A DNA stretch of 64,000 nucleotides from Vibrio maritimus (lineage in GTDB: Bacteria > Pseudomonadota > Gammaproteobacteria > Enterobacterales > Vibrionaceae), in the NCBI RefSeq assembly GCF_021441885.1, contig NZ_CP090439.1, forward strand, positions 620,001 to 684,000, written 5' to 3'. The translations under genes were made by a program, and so were the position numbers. This document shows positions 7,770 through 16,643 of this stretch, piece after piece (position 1 is the stretch's first letter; the number at the start of each line of letters is the position of its first letter). The notes under the pieces are model-generated. The model saw nothing but the letters and a program-made list of their open reading frames with translations, searched no databases and was not told where the DNA came from.

Positions 7770-10466
7770 CTACCTAGCCTGGGACGTATAAAACTCAAAG
7801 AAGCGTTCGCGCTTGCATTGCAGCATCGCCGCTCTCTTATGTGGGAAATCGAAATCAAACAGATGCTCAAACCCAATCCGTTCGGTGAGTGCGAGGACTT
7901 TTTTGTTATCCGCTCTTGGCTCTCCCATTACATTGTTGGTATGGGAGTTAACCAGGAAGCAGTAGTGCACTATGCCTCTAGACCAAACTGAGAAATATCG
8001 CCAACCGCGAAAACGAGGATTAGCCGAGAGCATATGTACGCCCCGGTCAAAGTCTTGCGCTTGATAGTATGGCCCTAAGCGATCTTCTGGCGTCCAGTAG
8101 ATTTCAAAGTACCCAAATGGCACCCCATCAAACTCACCAATAACTGGAAACTGATGAGGATCCGATTCCATTTTAGTTAAGTAGTCGATATGGTCTTGGT
8201 GAGACCCTTCCAATTCCCATACAGGCGAAATCGCAGGATCATTGTGCCAACGATTGAAGCACTCAAGATCTCTGGAAAGCGACGCCTTTCGAAACGTCAG
8301 CACCTTGTTCATACCGTAGATATAGCGGCGATAAAAAACGTCTACTGGCTTAATGGGTCTCGGCGGATGAGTTAAACCATTACTTGCTTCTAACCTATTT
8401 TCTTCGGTCGGATTATCATCTGGGTGATGCCAAATTGGGGCATGTTCCAAAAAACTCGCTCTCGTCATTCGTTGCTCAGTATCAAGACAACCTCGGACAA
8501 ACTCCGGTGCGTGTTCACAGGTGATTTGTTGACAATCCAGCGCAAAGAAAGCGTGCTCTACACCAGACCAATAAATAAGCGGGTCATCAGTATCGACGTT
8601 GACAGAGATAACACCGTTAGTCTCATGTACGTTTAAAAGACCGCGTTCAATCCCATTGGTTTTAAGAGACCATTGATTAATCGCTAACGGATAAATCGCA
8701 ACATCAGAGCCATCTGGCAGGGGCTTTACGCAATCAGGGAGCGCGCCCTCACTGAGCGGGTTAGGGATCTCACGATAGATCTTAGTCGGGTCGCTTAGTG
8801 TCGCTTCATTGTGCTCTTCGACAAAACATAAAAAGTTTCGCTTCCAGTGCAGGGTATCTGAGTTCAGCAAGTAGCTATAAAAACTAGAGTCAACCGGAGA
8901 TGCTGCTGCCAACGCCGCTAGCCTTTCTCGGCATACCTGATACAGCACTTGTTCTGTCACCATACCGCTTGCCGCAATGGCAGCCACTGTGTTGATCAAA
9001 GAGTTGCCAATCAGATAATAGGCAAGGTAAGGATTCACAAACTCACCTTCCATGAAATATTCTGGCTTTTCACCCTCAAACACTGAAGCAAAGCGCTCTA
9101 AAGCAAGTTCTGTCACGCCACTGCCTTGGCAGTCACGATACATCATGCCCGCTGGCATTCCGTTATCAACTCGCAAAAGTATGTTCTGTTGATGGGCCAG
9201 CATAACCACACCGTAATCGCTGCGCGCGACACAAAGTGGCGCAATGACGTTTTGCATAAATGCACCAATCCAATCGCATGCCGCTTGATGTTGAGAAATG
9301 CCTTCACGCTGCGCGACTTGCTCAATCCAACTAACGACCTGAGCTTGCTGCTGCCCCACGCAGACTTGATTAACCGTAGCAAGCAGATGAGTTTGGTCTT
9401 CATTGACTGCAGCGCTCGCCAGTTGGGTACGTTTTTCGGCAAAGAATGGATTATCGCGCAAACTAATCAAAGGCAAGTCTAACCCCTCTCCTTGTGGGTT
9501 TGTGACCGTTGCCCACGCAGGCTCTTCGATAAAGGTCGTCGTTGGTAAGCGCTGAGCCAGTTCATGTCCGGCTTCGTTTGCTAATAAACGACTAAACAGA
9601 ATACCGCGTTTTGCCTCTTTAACTGACAGCAAGCGCAGCGAATTGGTCAGCTTGATAGGGAGTGAAACCTTGAGCATCCAGGGCATATCCGGATGATAAA
9701 TAGCACGGGTCGAAGAGGTCGCCCGCCATCCTGCACTACTTATGTTCAAATCTACCATGTCGCTGCCCATCGCGGCGAAGTCATCGCTCTCTCGCCATGC
9801 CTTTGCTTGCAAAGGGTGCATTGGGAAAGCCACATGACTTTCTGCGATATTCGGTCGCTTGCTATCCGCAATGCTTAGCTTAAATAGCGTCTCCAGTTTG
9901 GAATGAGCGGATTCCCCAACCGACTCTGACATCAAGCGCTCTTTCGCGACGGAAAACCACTCTATCGCAAAGCTATTTTCAAACTCTGGCAGGTATACTG
10001 CCTGCTCCTCTTGAGTCAGTGGCGCACAGCTTTTTGGTGTTGGGTGCATGCTATGGCCACCAATCAGCGACTGTTCCGAATCAATAAAGGTCACTGGCTC
10101 ACCAGTACCACGTTTTTGTTTTGATAGACTCGCTCGCTGAATATACTCATCCGATGCACCAACGCGCTGGATGAGTCGATCTCGCTTCGCCGCATCGCCA
10201 TCATCGTAGTTTGCTAACACCCAATCTAGCGCTTCTGGGAAAGAGAGAGACTGGCAGTGATCATCTTGATTGAGGTAAAGCGTCCCTTCATACCGATGAC
10301 GGCCCGTTGGTGAGCAATAGCTAAGTGGCAACCAAAGCTGGGCATTATTGAGCTCAAAGGTCGCGCACTGTGCCGATTTGTTGTTGATTTGGCAGAGATT
10401 CGTACTTCCCTGCATATCGACGAATAAACTGTTAAAAAAAGACTGAAAAGTCAGTGAATGTGTCAT
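7770..10466 (-). CDS. IucA-IucB fusion: NIS synthetase plus N-acyltransferase
   Basis: An 898-residue protein joining two aerobactin enzymes that are normally separate. Residues 1 to about 585 form an IucA/IucC-type synthetase: GGHSMHPTPKS (136-146), FPMHPLQ (214-220), KVSLPIKLTNSLR (266-278) and a later LAHQQNILLR and YRDCQGSG. The rest matches IucB: VFYRRYIYGMNKVLTFR, FGYFEIYWTPEDRLG, FDRGVHML and FDFPHKRAAML are GNAT-family acetyl-CoA:hydroxylysine acetyltransferase features. Known lengths (about 593 plus 315) add up to the observed size, and the frame is open throughout. The protein should acetylate hydroxylysine and couple it to citrate. ATG at 10466 follows AAGGA. Gene neighbours: nitroreductase 13 bases upstream, iucD 8 bases downstream. 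Confidence 0.9.
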   Translation of the reverse strand: MTHSLTFQSFFNSLFVDMQGSTNLCQINNKSAQCATFELNNAQLWLPLSYCSPTGRHRYEGTLYLNQDDHCQSLSFPEALDWVLANYDDGDAAKRDRLIQRVGASDEYIQRASLSKQKRGTGEPVTFIDSEQSLIGGHSMHPTPKSCAPLTQEEQAVYLPEFENSFAIEWFSVAKERLMSESVGESAHSKLETLFKLSIADSKRPNIAESHVAFPMHPLQAKAWRESDDFAAMGSDMVDLNISSAGWRATSSTRAIYHPDMPWMLKVSLPIKLTNSLRLLSVKEAKRGILFSRLLANEAGHELAQRLPTTTFIEEPAWATVTNPQGEGLDLPLISLRDNPFFAEKRTQLASAAVNEDQTHLLATVNQVCVGQQQAQVVSWIEQVAQREGISQHQAACDWIGAFMQNVIAPLCVARSDYGVVMLAHQQNILLRVDNGMPAGMMYRDCQGSGVTELALERFASVFEGEKPEYFMEGEFVNPYLAYYLIGNSLINTVAAIAASGMVTEQVLYQVCRERLAALAAASPVDSSFYSYLLNSDTLHWKRNFLCFVEEHNEATLSDPTKIYREIPNPLSEGALPDCVKPLPDGSDVAIYPLAINQWSLKTNGIERGLLNVHETNGVISVNVDTDDPLIYWSGVEHAFFALDCQQITCEHAPEFVRGCLDTEQRMTRASFLEHAPIWHHPDDNPTEENRLEASNGLTHPPRPIKPVDVFYRRYIYGMNKVLTFRKASLSRDLECFNRWHNDPAISPVWELEGSHQDHIDYLTKMESDPHQFPVIGEFDGVPFGYFEIYWTPEDRLGPYYQAQDFDRGVHMLSANPRFRGWRYFSVWSRGIVHYCFLVNSHTNNVMGEPRADNKKVLALTERIGFEHLFDFDFPHKRAAMLQCKRERFFEFYTSQAR

Positions 10467-10479
10467 GTTTTGCTAATCC

Positions 10480-11079
10480 TTAGTGCTCGTCTAACCAATA
10501 AGTGACTTGGTTAGGTCCGTGCCAAACTTGAGTATGTGCGCTCACACTGCCTCTGTTTTTAGTTCGCTTTTCTATTGGTGTTCCGAACACCATAAAGCCC
10601 ACGGGGACGTGTACTTGAGTGAGTCCGAGTAACTGTCGAATACCCGGCAACTCAATCGCATCGGTGGAGTACCAAACGCCGCCAAAACCAAGTTGATCGG
10701 CGGCGAGTAAGGTCATCTGACACGCTGCCGCCGCTGAGAGCAGTTGATCTTGTTTGCTCACTTCGCGATGCTCTTGCACCTTCGCAGAGATTAGAACTAG
10801 GCTTGGCGCCTTAGCGAGATAGTCCGCTAGTCGATTCGCTTGCGCGGTTGATACCTGTTTGTCGTGTGCGAGCCACGCATCACGTAAGTTCGCGATCATA
10901 TGAGGAATTTGTGATGGCTCGATCACCAAGAAATGCCAAGGTTTGAGTCTGCCATGGTCTGGAGTGCTCATTGCCGCCTGAAGAATGGCTCGCATTTGCT
11001 TATTGTCGGGCGCAGGCGCGCACATCTCGTGCACGTGATAAGACACGCGCTGGTATAGATAACTGAGTGCTTGTTTCAT
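10480..11079 (-). CDS. Nitroreductase-family flavoprotein (YdjA-like) in siderophore operon
   Basis: A 199-residue FMN-dependent nitroreductase-fold protein resembling E. coli YdjA: STPDHGRLKPWHFLVI (34-49), LGFGGVWYST and GFMVFGTP are family features. The N-terminal FMN-binding RRS motif reads QRVSYHV here, a departure from YdjA. It lies between iutA and the iucA-iucB fusion, all on one strand with short gaps, so it is probably expressed under iron limitation. A job in reducing the ferric siderophore, or in redox chemistry on a precursor, is only inference; no electron-transfer partner is visible. Confidence 0.8.
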   Translation of the reverse strand: MKQALSYLYQRVSYHVHEMCAPAPDNKQMRAILQAAMSTPDHGRLKPWHFLVIEPSQIPHMIANLRDAWLAHDKQVSTAQANRLADYLAKAPSLVLISAKVQEHREVSKQDQLLSAAAACQMTLLAADQLGFGGVWYSTDAIELPGIRQLLGLTQVHVPVGFMVFGTPIEKRTKNRGSVSAHTQVWHGPNQVTYWLDEH

Positions 11080-11179
11080 TGTTATATTTCTTGAGCCAAC
11101 TGACGTTTAATAGAAGGTTATCGTACTTAAAGTCAATCTAGATACTCACCTCCATCAGTAGAGGTGAGCCATAATTTGA

Positions 11180-13372
11180 CTAGAACTCAGCACTGTAGCT
11201 AAGTGCGAAGGTTCGACCTTGACCGTTGTATTTGAACAACTCTGGTGCCGATACCGCGCTGTAGAGCACTTGAGCTCGTTGACTCCAGATCGTTTCGTAT
11301 GTTGTATTGAATAGGTTCTCAATACCGAAGTTAATCTGACCAACAGGCAGCATGTAGTAGCTAGACAGGCCCACGATGTTGTAACCATTTAGCTTGTTGT
11401 TATCGGCATCTTCATAGTCAGCCAGTGACTGCAAGAACACTTCCACACCATAATCAAGGTTGTCATAACCTACGCGAGTCACCGCGCTTGATGGGCTAGC
11501 AAACTGAACGGTCATATCCTGCCAAGCACCTTGGTTCTTCTCTTCGCTGCGGATCCACTGACCTTGTACACCAGCGTAAATATTCTGAGTGAAGTAGTAA
11601 TCAAACTGGCCTTCAATACCGTAGATTCGGCTCTCTTCACTGCCCACGTCCAACGTCAGATCACTGGTATTAATCTTCTGCGTTTTATCCGATAGCGAGT
11701 AGTAGCCTGCAATCTGAGTTTGATAGTTATTACCGCTGGCACGCCAACCCAGCTCGATCGAGTTCGTTTTCACCCCTGGTAGCGGTGTATTATTGATGTT
11801 AACGCTGTTAGTTAGTGTTGCGTGTCCTGGGTTGGATGTCAGATCATAGGTGCCTTTTCCGTAAAATTTTGCAGGGTCCGGTACGTTAAATCCTTGGCTA
11901 AAGTTTGCCCATAACTGTTGGTTATCCGCTAAGTCGTAAACACCACCAGCATTAAACAACCAAACGTCTGTTGATGAGCTGCCACCAGGAATGGCGTCGG
12001 CACCAGAGAGTAAACCCGCTGCTACATACTCTTGCTGCGATAAGCCAACGAAGTCGCTGACATCAAAACGAGTCTTCTGATAACGCACGCCACCGGTTAG
12101 TAACCAATCTTCTGCCACGCGCCAGTTAGCCTGAGCAAACAGCGCTGCGTTTTGCGTGTCGATATCCGGATAGCGCTGCAATTCACGAAGCTTTTCAAAC
12201 TCCATCGCACCAGACGCCATCGCTTTTTGCAGATCAAATACGCGCTGCTTTGCACTGAAGGTTTCCGAGGCATATTCACCACCGTAATTGAGTGCCACAT
12301 CCTGCCACTCTTTTTGCAGCATCAGCTTACCGCCAAAGATGCTAGTGTCCTGAACCGAAGAGCCGTACATCGGTGTCGTTGTGTCAGGGAATGGGAAGAA
12401 GCCCAATGACTCGCTGCGATAGTAAAGCTGAGCAAGCAAGGCGTGGTCTAACACGCTGTCATGTTTGTATTGCGCATTCACAAAGACGCGTTCTGTATGT
12501 GGTTGCTCGTCGAGCTTAAGTCCTTTGCGGATCTCAATCAGCTCAGGAAAACCAAATAGACCGGCTAAGTTAGGACCTAAGTAGGCACCATACTCGGTAT
12601 CTTGCTGACTATCGTAGTACTGTGCTGTTAGAGAGAGCGATTGCAGCTCATCAATATTGACCTCCAGATTGCCCATGACATCGATAGCTTGGTTGAACTG
12701 CATATCGGTCTGAGTGATATCTGGCATGATCATGTTACCGTCACCATCATAAGCGGCCCCCTTGCCCTCATAAGCGACAGAGAGTCGACCCGCAACAGTC
12801 TCATTACCACCAGAGATAGCGAGCGCCGCTTGTTTAGTCAGATCTTCACTGCTGTTAAAGCCAGATACACCTCCGACTCGCGCTTCCACTTTGGTGTCGC
12901 CAGCCTCTCCTTTCTTGGTGATGATGTTGATGATACCGCCCGATGCACCCGCGCCAAACAATGCCGTGGCACCAGATAAAACCTCAACTCGAGCAATATT
13001 GAAGGGGTCAATACTGTCAAACTGACGACTGATTTCACGTGTCGAGTTAAGCGATACTCCGTCAATCATGACTAGTGCAGAACGACCACGAAGATTCTGT
13101 GAATAGTTGGTTCGACTACCACTGCCAAAATCAAACCCTGGGATTAAGCGACCTAATGCACCTTTCAAATCCGTCCCGGCATTGATGTGCTTTTCTAGCT
13201 CTTTTTGATCAATAACCCACATAGTGGTTGCAGAATCTGCAATCGTGGTTTGAATCTTAGTACCCGTGACAATCACAGTATCCAGATCGTTCTTTGGCTC
13301 GGCGTAAACCGTGCTGTGGACTAAAAGAGCTAAGGAGCTTAGGGGAAGTCCCTTTCTCACTAGAGTGTTCAT
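11180..13372 (-). CDS. iutA: TonB-dependent ferric aerobactin-type receptor (IutA family)
   Basis: A 730-residue outer-membrane receptor: signal peptide 1-24 ending VYA, TonB box DTVIVTG at 31-37, plug domain with VMIDGVSLNS and VEVLSGATALFGAGASGGIINIITKK segments, then a 22-strand barrel ending in Phe (LSYSAEF). Length and the C-terminal stretch NLFNTTYETIWSQRAQ...YNGQGRTFALSYS closely follow E. coli IutA (732 residues). It takes up the ferric siderophore with TonB energy. It follows the MFS gene by 9 bases and precedes the nitroreductase by 100 bases. Substrate assignment to aerobactin or a close relative is supported by the biosynthetic genes alongside. Confidence 0.88.
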   Translation of the reverse strand: MNTLVRKGLPLSSLALLVHSTVYAEPKNDLDTVIVTGTKIQTTIADSATTMWVIDQKELEKHINAGTDLKGALGRLIPGFDFGSGSRTNYSQNLRGRSALVMIDGVSLNSTREISRQFDSIDPFNIARVEVLSGATALFGAGASGGIINIITKKGEAGDTKVEARVGGVSGFNSSEDLTKQAALAISGGNETVAGRLSVAYEGKGAAYDGDGNMIMPDITQTDMQFNQAIDVMGNLEVNIDELQSLSLTAQYYDSQQDTEYGAYLGPNLAGLFGFPELIEIRKGLKLDEQPHTERVFVNAQYKHDSVLDHALLAQLYYRSESLGFFPFPDTTTPMYGSSVQDTSIFGGKLMLQKEWQDVALNYGGEYASETFSAKQRVFDLQKAMASGAMEFEKLRELQRYPDIDTQNAALFAQANWRVAEDWLLTGGVRYQKTRFDVSDFVGLSQQEYVAAGLLSGADAIPGGSSSTDVWLFNAGGVYDLADNQQLWANFSQGFNVPDPAKFYGKGTYDLTSNPGHATLTNSVNINNTPLPGVKTNSIELGWRASGNNYQTQIAGYYSLSDKTQKINTSDLTLDVGSEESRIYGIEGQFDYYFTQNIYAGVQGQWIRSEEKNQGAWQDMTVQFASPSSAVTRVGYDNLDYGVEVFLQSLADYEDADNNKLNGYNIVGLSSYYMLPVGQINFGIENLFNTTYETIWSQRAQVLYSAVSAPELFKYNGQGRTFALSYSAEF

Positions 13373-13381
13373 AATGTTCCT

Positions 13382-14581
13382 TTATTTTTCTGATATAGAC
13401 ATAGTTGAAGGTGACAATGACGTGCTACCGATAGCGCACATCGAGATCAAAAGAAGTAAGGCAAATAGGGCTGATGCATGGAGCGCATTTACGCCCAGGG
13501 ACAAAAACAGTGCCGTGGCTCCCGTTCCGAGCAGATGCCCTATGGAGTGGCTTTGAGCAATCAAACCACTGACAGACACCTTGCTTATGCGCTCATCCGC
13601 ATTGTGATACGTTACTTGGCTATACCAAGTAGGAAGAGCCGACACCGCCAATGCCAATCCCACTCCTGCCATCACAAAAACTGGGTAAGTCGCTGGTTTG
13701 GAGATGATTAAAACGGTGAATACAAGCAGCCCAAGAACCATCAAGCTGATACGCACCCTAATAAATTTGGCGAGTAAGGGCATCAGCACAGCTTGACCAA
13801 ATAAGGCAACGATCGAGACACCAAGTAGAAACATTGCCAGTTGGTGACTCGCCTCTGCAGGCGTAGGGATCAGACGGTGAACCTCAGGAGCTAGCGCTAA
13901 CTGAAAACTGGCAACCCAAGCGGTGGTTAGCAGAGCACAAATGAGCGTCCAAATTGGGGCAAGTTTAAGCCTTTGCATAACAGGCAAGACCTGGGACTTG
14001 TGGTCTTGTCTATTGTTGTCAGTAGACGGACATTGGAAGTAACTCCACAACATGGGGAGAAGCGGTACCACCAGTATCAGCAGCCAGTTTATGGGGATAA
14101 GCGCTAAGCCCGGTCCGATTAAACGACCGAGTGTTAGTGCACTGCTTGCTCTAGAGAGCTGTTTATACTGCGAAGCATGGTCATGGTTCTGAGCCAATAT
14201 ATATCCATGAGCAATAGGGAGAAATGCACTGGAAAAATACCCCATTGCAAATCTTGTCGCGCCAAGAATAATCAAAGATAACCAATGCCAAGATAAATCA
14301 AACGACAATAGCATTAATACAACAATAAAAATCACGCTAACTAAAGCATAACCCGCAAAGGCAAGACGAGCGCTAACCGCAAAACCATCACTTGTTATTT
14401 TATTAGGCCAATAGATTGAACCAATAAAATAACTCAGCAAATTAGCGTTCAATAAAATTATGACGCCAGACCATTCTAACGAACTACCAGATATGCCTAA
14501 CACATCTGCTACATACGGCAGAAAACTAAATAATAAAGTCTGATTTAGCCCCATTGAGAGCAGGGCACCTAACATCCACAT
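13382..14581 (-). CDS. MFS transporter, probable siderophore exporter
   Basis: A 399-residue major facilitator protein with about 12 hydrophobic segments, from NQTLLFSFLPYVADVLGIS near the N-terminus to ALFALLLLISMCAIGSTS near the C-terminus. It is the first gene of the minus-strand siderophore operon, directly downstream of the Fur box. MFS proteins in this place export the newly made siderophore in other hydroxamate and vibrioferrin systems; that role is inferred from context. A drug or sugar exporter by sequence alone cannot be excluded. Confidence 0.8.
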   Translation of the reverse strand: MWMLGALLSMGLNQTLLFSFLPYVADVLGISGSSLEWSGVIILLNANLLSYFIGSIYWPNKITSDGFAVSARLAFAGYALVSVIFIVVLMLLSFDLSWHWLSLIILGATRFAMGYFSSAFLPIAHGYILAQNHDHASQYKQLSRASSALTLGRLIGPGLALIPINWLLILVVPLLPMLWSYFQCPSTDNNRQDHKSQVLPVMQRLKLAPIWTLICALLTTAWVASFQLALAPEVHRLIPTPAEASHQLAMFLLGVSIVALFGQAVLMPLLAKFIRVRISLMVLGLLVFTVLIISKPATYPVFVMAGVGLALAVSALPTWYSQVTYHNADERISKVSVSGLIAQSHSIGHLLGTGATALFLSLGVNALHASALFALLLLISMCAIGSTSLSPSTMSISEK

Positions 14582-14607
14582 GGCTACAAGAGTGCAACAA
14601 AAGTTAC

Positions 14608-14626
14608 GTTAATGATAATAATTATC
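14608..14626. promoter_or_regulatory. Fur box between exporter and iucC
   Basis: GTTAATGATAATAATTATC matches 17 of 19 positions of the classical Fur consensus GATAATGATAATCATTATC. It is in the 153-base divergent region, so iron-Fur would repress both the exporter-iutA-iucAB-iucD operon and iucC. A weaker, partly palindromic TTGATAGCATTATCAG follows at 14691-14706. Confidence 0.9.
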
Positions 14627-14734
14627 ACTATGATTGTTGATCTCACTATCGTTTGTCAATACATTATCTATAAATTGTTTAACATTTATATTGATAGCAT
14701 TATCAGATAGATAGCATAGAAGAGGTTCATAGTA

Positions 14735-16498
14735 GTGAGAAACCAACGTTGGGAAGTGGCTAACCAGAAGCTAATGGCTAAAGCATTTAGTGAGCTAGAT
14801 TTTGAGGATTTATTTGAATTCGATACTCTAATGCAGACTAAAGAAGGCATTGAAAATATAGAGATTGTTTTAAATGGACAACGCTGGTCTTATCAAGCAA
14901 AGCAAAGTATTTGGGGGATGAGAAACCCAATTTCTGGCTCAATTAAATGTAACGACAAAAATAACCCTACAATTACTCAGCTTTTGATTGATCTACAAAA
15001 AACGGTTTCGATTAATGATATTGATCTATCAGGTCTTTTAGAAGAAATACAGCAAACACTGTTCAGTGAAATTAATCGGCTGGAGATATTAGATAAGGTG
15101 ACAAATCAGGATATTGTCTATTGCTCTGAAATTCAAAGACAAAAGTATCTCGATGCACACCCTAAAGTCATTGCTAATAAAGGCCGATTAGGTTGGGGAG
15201 AAGCAGAACTTGCGCGGTACTCACCAGAAACAAGCGAAGGCTTCCAACTCAGATACATCGCTATCAAGAAGCATTTGTGTCACTTCGGCTTTCGCTCTGA
15301 CCTTACTCCGCTTGATGTACTAAGCAAAACAATGTCTGAGCAAGACTACTCAGGCCTTGTCACCAAGATCCCACAGCGCGACCTGAATGAATATCTCGTG
15401 CTTGCCGTTCATCCATGGCAATACCAGCGCTTTATCACTATTCAGTTCCAAGAGTACCTCCAAAATGAAGACATCATTGATCTCGGCTTGGTTGGCGGAA
15501 GCTGGATCCCTCAACAATCCATTCGTACGCTGAGCACGTTAGACCAGTCTGTGCCATATGATGTGAAAACCGCGCTCACCATACTCAACACCTCCTGCTA
15601 TCGCGGCATACCCGGAAAGTACATTCAGCAAGGACCCGAGATTTCCAAATGGCTAGCAAACATCGCAAGCCGTGATCCTCTCCTGAAGAAAACCGGCCTT
15701 CATGTTCAACAAGAGCTAGGGGGCGTTTACTGCCCTCACCCCTACCAATCCAAAATCGAAGGTGCATACCGCTACAGCGAAATGCTGGGCTGTATTTGGC
15801 GAGAGCGAGCTGAGGCAGTGCTGAGTGATAACCAAAGACCACTCTCTATGGCGACACTCATGCAAGACGATGGGCAAGGTAATGCGTGTATTAATGAACT
15901 TATCGCTTCATCAGGCCTATCTCATGAACAGTGGTTGCGAGCTATGTTTTGGCATGTTGTCATACCAATTTACCATCTAATGTGTCGCTATGGTGTCGGT
16001 CTTGTTGCCCACGGCCAAAACGTGACACTTGTATTGGAAGATAACATTCCAACTGGCTGTATTATCAAGGATTTCCATGGGGATCTTCGATTGGTCGATC
16101 AACCGTACCCCGAACTAGCGTCCCTAGAGCAAAGCATTCAAGACAACCTCACCCGTTTGCCACCGCACTATTTGGTTCATGACTTGCTCACTGGCCATTT
16201 TGTTACTGTGCTACGCTTTGTCTCTCCTTGGCTAGAGAGTGAAGGGATTTCAGAGGCACTGTTTTATGGCTACTTGGCAGATGAAGTAAAAACGTATCAG
16301 ACATCGCACCCTGAACTCAAAGAGCGCTTCAAACAGTTCAACTTACTCAGCGAAAGCATCGACAAGATCTGTCTCAATCGAGTTCGCTTCAAAATTGGCT
16401 ACGGTGATAGCAGTGAACGCCCTTTGCCTGAGCTTGGCAAACCTATCCCTAACCCGCTGCTCATTGGGCTTACCACGCTAGACAAACAGCAGTGCTAG
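14735..16498 (+). CDS. iucC: Aerobactin synthase (IucC-type NIS synthetase)
   Basis: A 587-residue IucA/IucC-family adenylating synthetase, very similar through its length to E. coli IucC: HPKVIANKGRLGWGEAEL (about 147-164), AVHPWQYQRF, LNTSCYRGIPGKYI, YRYSEMLGCIWRE, GVGLVAHGQN and LVHDLLTGHFVTVLRF. It joins the second N6-acetyl-N6-hydroxylysine to the citryl intermediate made by the IucA domain, completing aerobactin. The start is GTG at 14735, nine bases after AGAGG (14721-14725). In enterobacteria it lies between iucB and iucD; here it is divergent and alone with the S66 peptidase gene. Confidence 0.92.
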   Translation: MRNQRWEVANQKLMAKAFSELDFEDLFEFDTLMQTKEGIENIEIVLNGQRWSYQAKQSIWGMRNPISGSIKCNDKNNPTITQLLIDLQKTVSINDIDLSGLLEEIQQTLFSEINRLEILDKVTNQDIVYCSEIQRQKYLDAHPKVIANKGRLGWGEAELARYSPETSEGFQLRYIAIKKHLCHFGFRSDLTPLDVLSKTMSEQDYSGLVTKIPQRDLNEYLVLAVHPWQYQRFITIQFQEYLQNEDIIDLGLVGGSWIPQQSIRTLSTLDQSVPYDVKTALTILNTSCYRGIPGKYIQQGPEISKWLANIASRDPLLKKTGLHVQQELGGVYCPHPYQSKIEGAYRYSEMLGCIWRERAEAVLSDNQRPLSMATLMQDDGQGNACINELIASSGLSHEQWLRAMFWHVVIPIYHLMCRYGVGLVAHGQNVTLVLEDNIPTGCIIKDFHGDLRLVDQPYPELASLEQSIQDNLTRLPPHYLVHDLLTGHFVTVLRFVSPWLESEGISEALFYGYLADEVKTYQTSHPELKERFKQFNLLSESIDKICLNRVRFKIGYGDSSERPLPELGKPIPNPLLIGLTTLDKQQC

Positions 16499-16520
16499 AT
16501 AAACGCTAGCCAGCACAATT

Positions 16521-16554
16521 ATGCTGCTTTGTGAACCGTCAGAGCAGCATTTTA
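16521..16554 (+). terminator. Possible terminator after iucC
   Basis: Stem ATGCTGCT / AGCAGCAT (16521-16528 with 16543-16550) and a short T run. The long loop and short tail make it moderate; it would separate iucC from the peptidase gene. Confidence 0.55.
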
Positions 16555-16643
16555 AATTAAGCGACTCAATCGTTGTTAACTCATTGTATTTATGGAACTA
16601 AGCAGATAGTCTGGCTCTACCATAGCTAACATCGGAGCCGTTC

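Noticed and set aside
14691..14706. Second Fur box
   Set aside because: TTGATAGCATTATCAG is partly palindromic, but only about 10 of 19 positions match the consensus in register.
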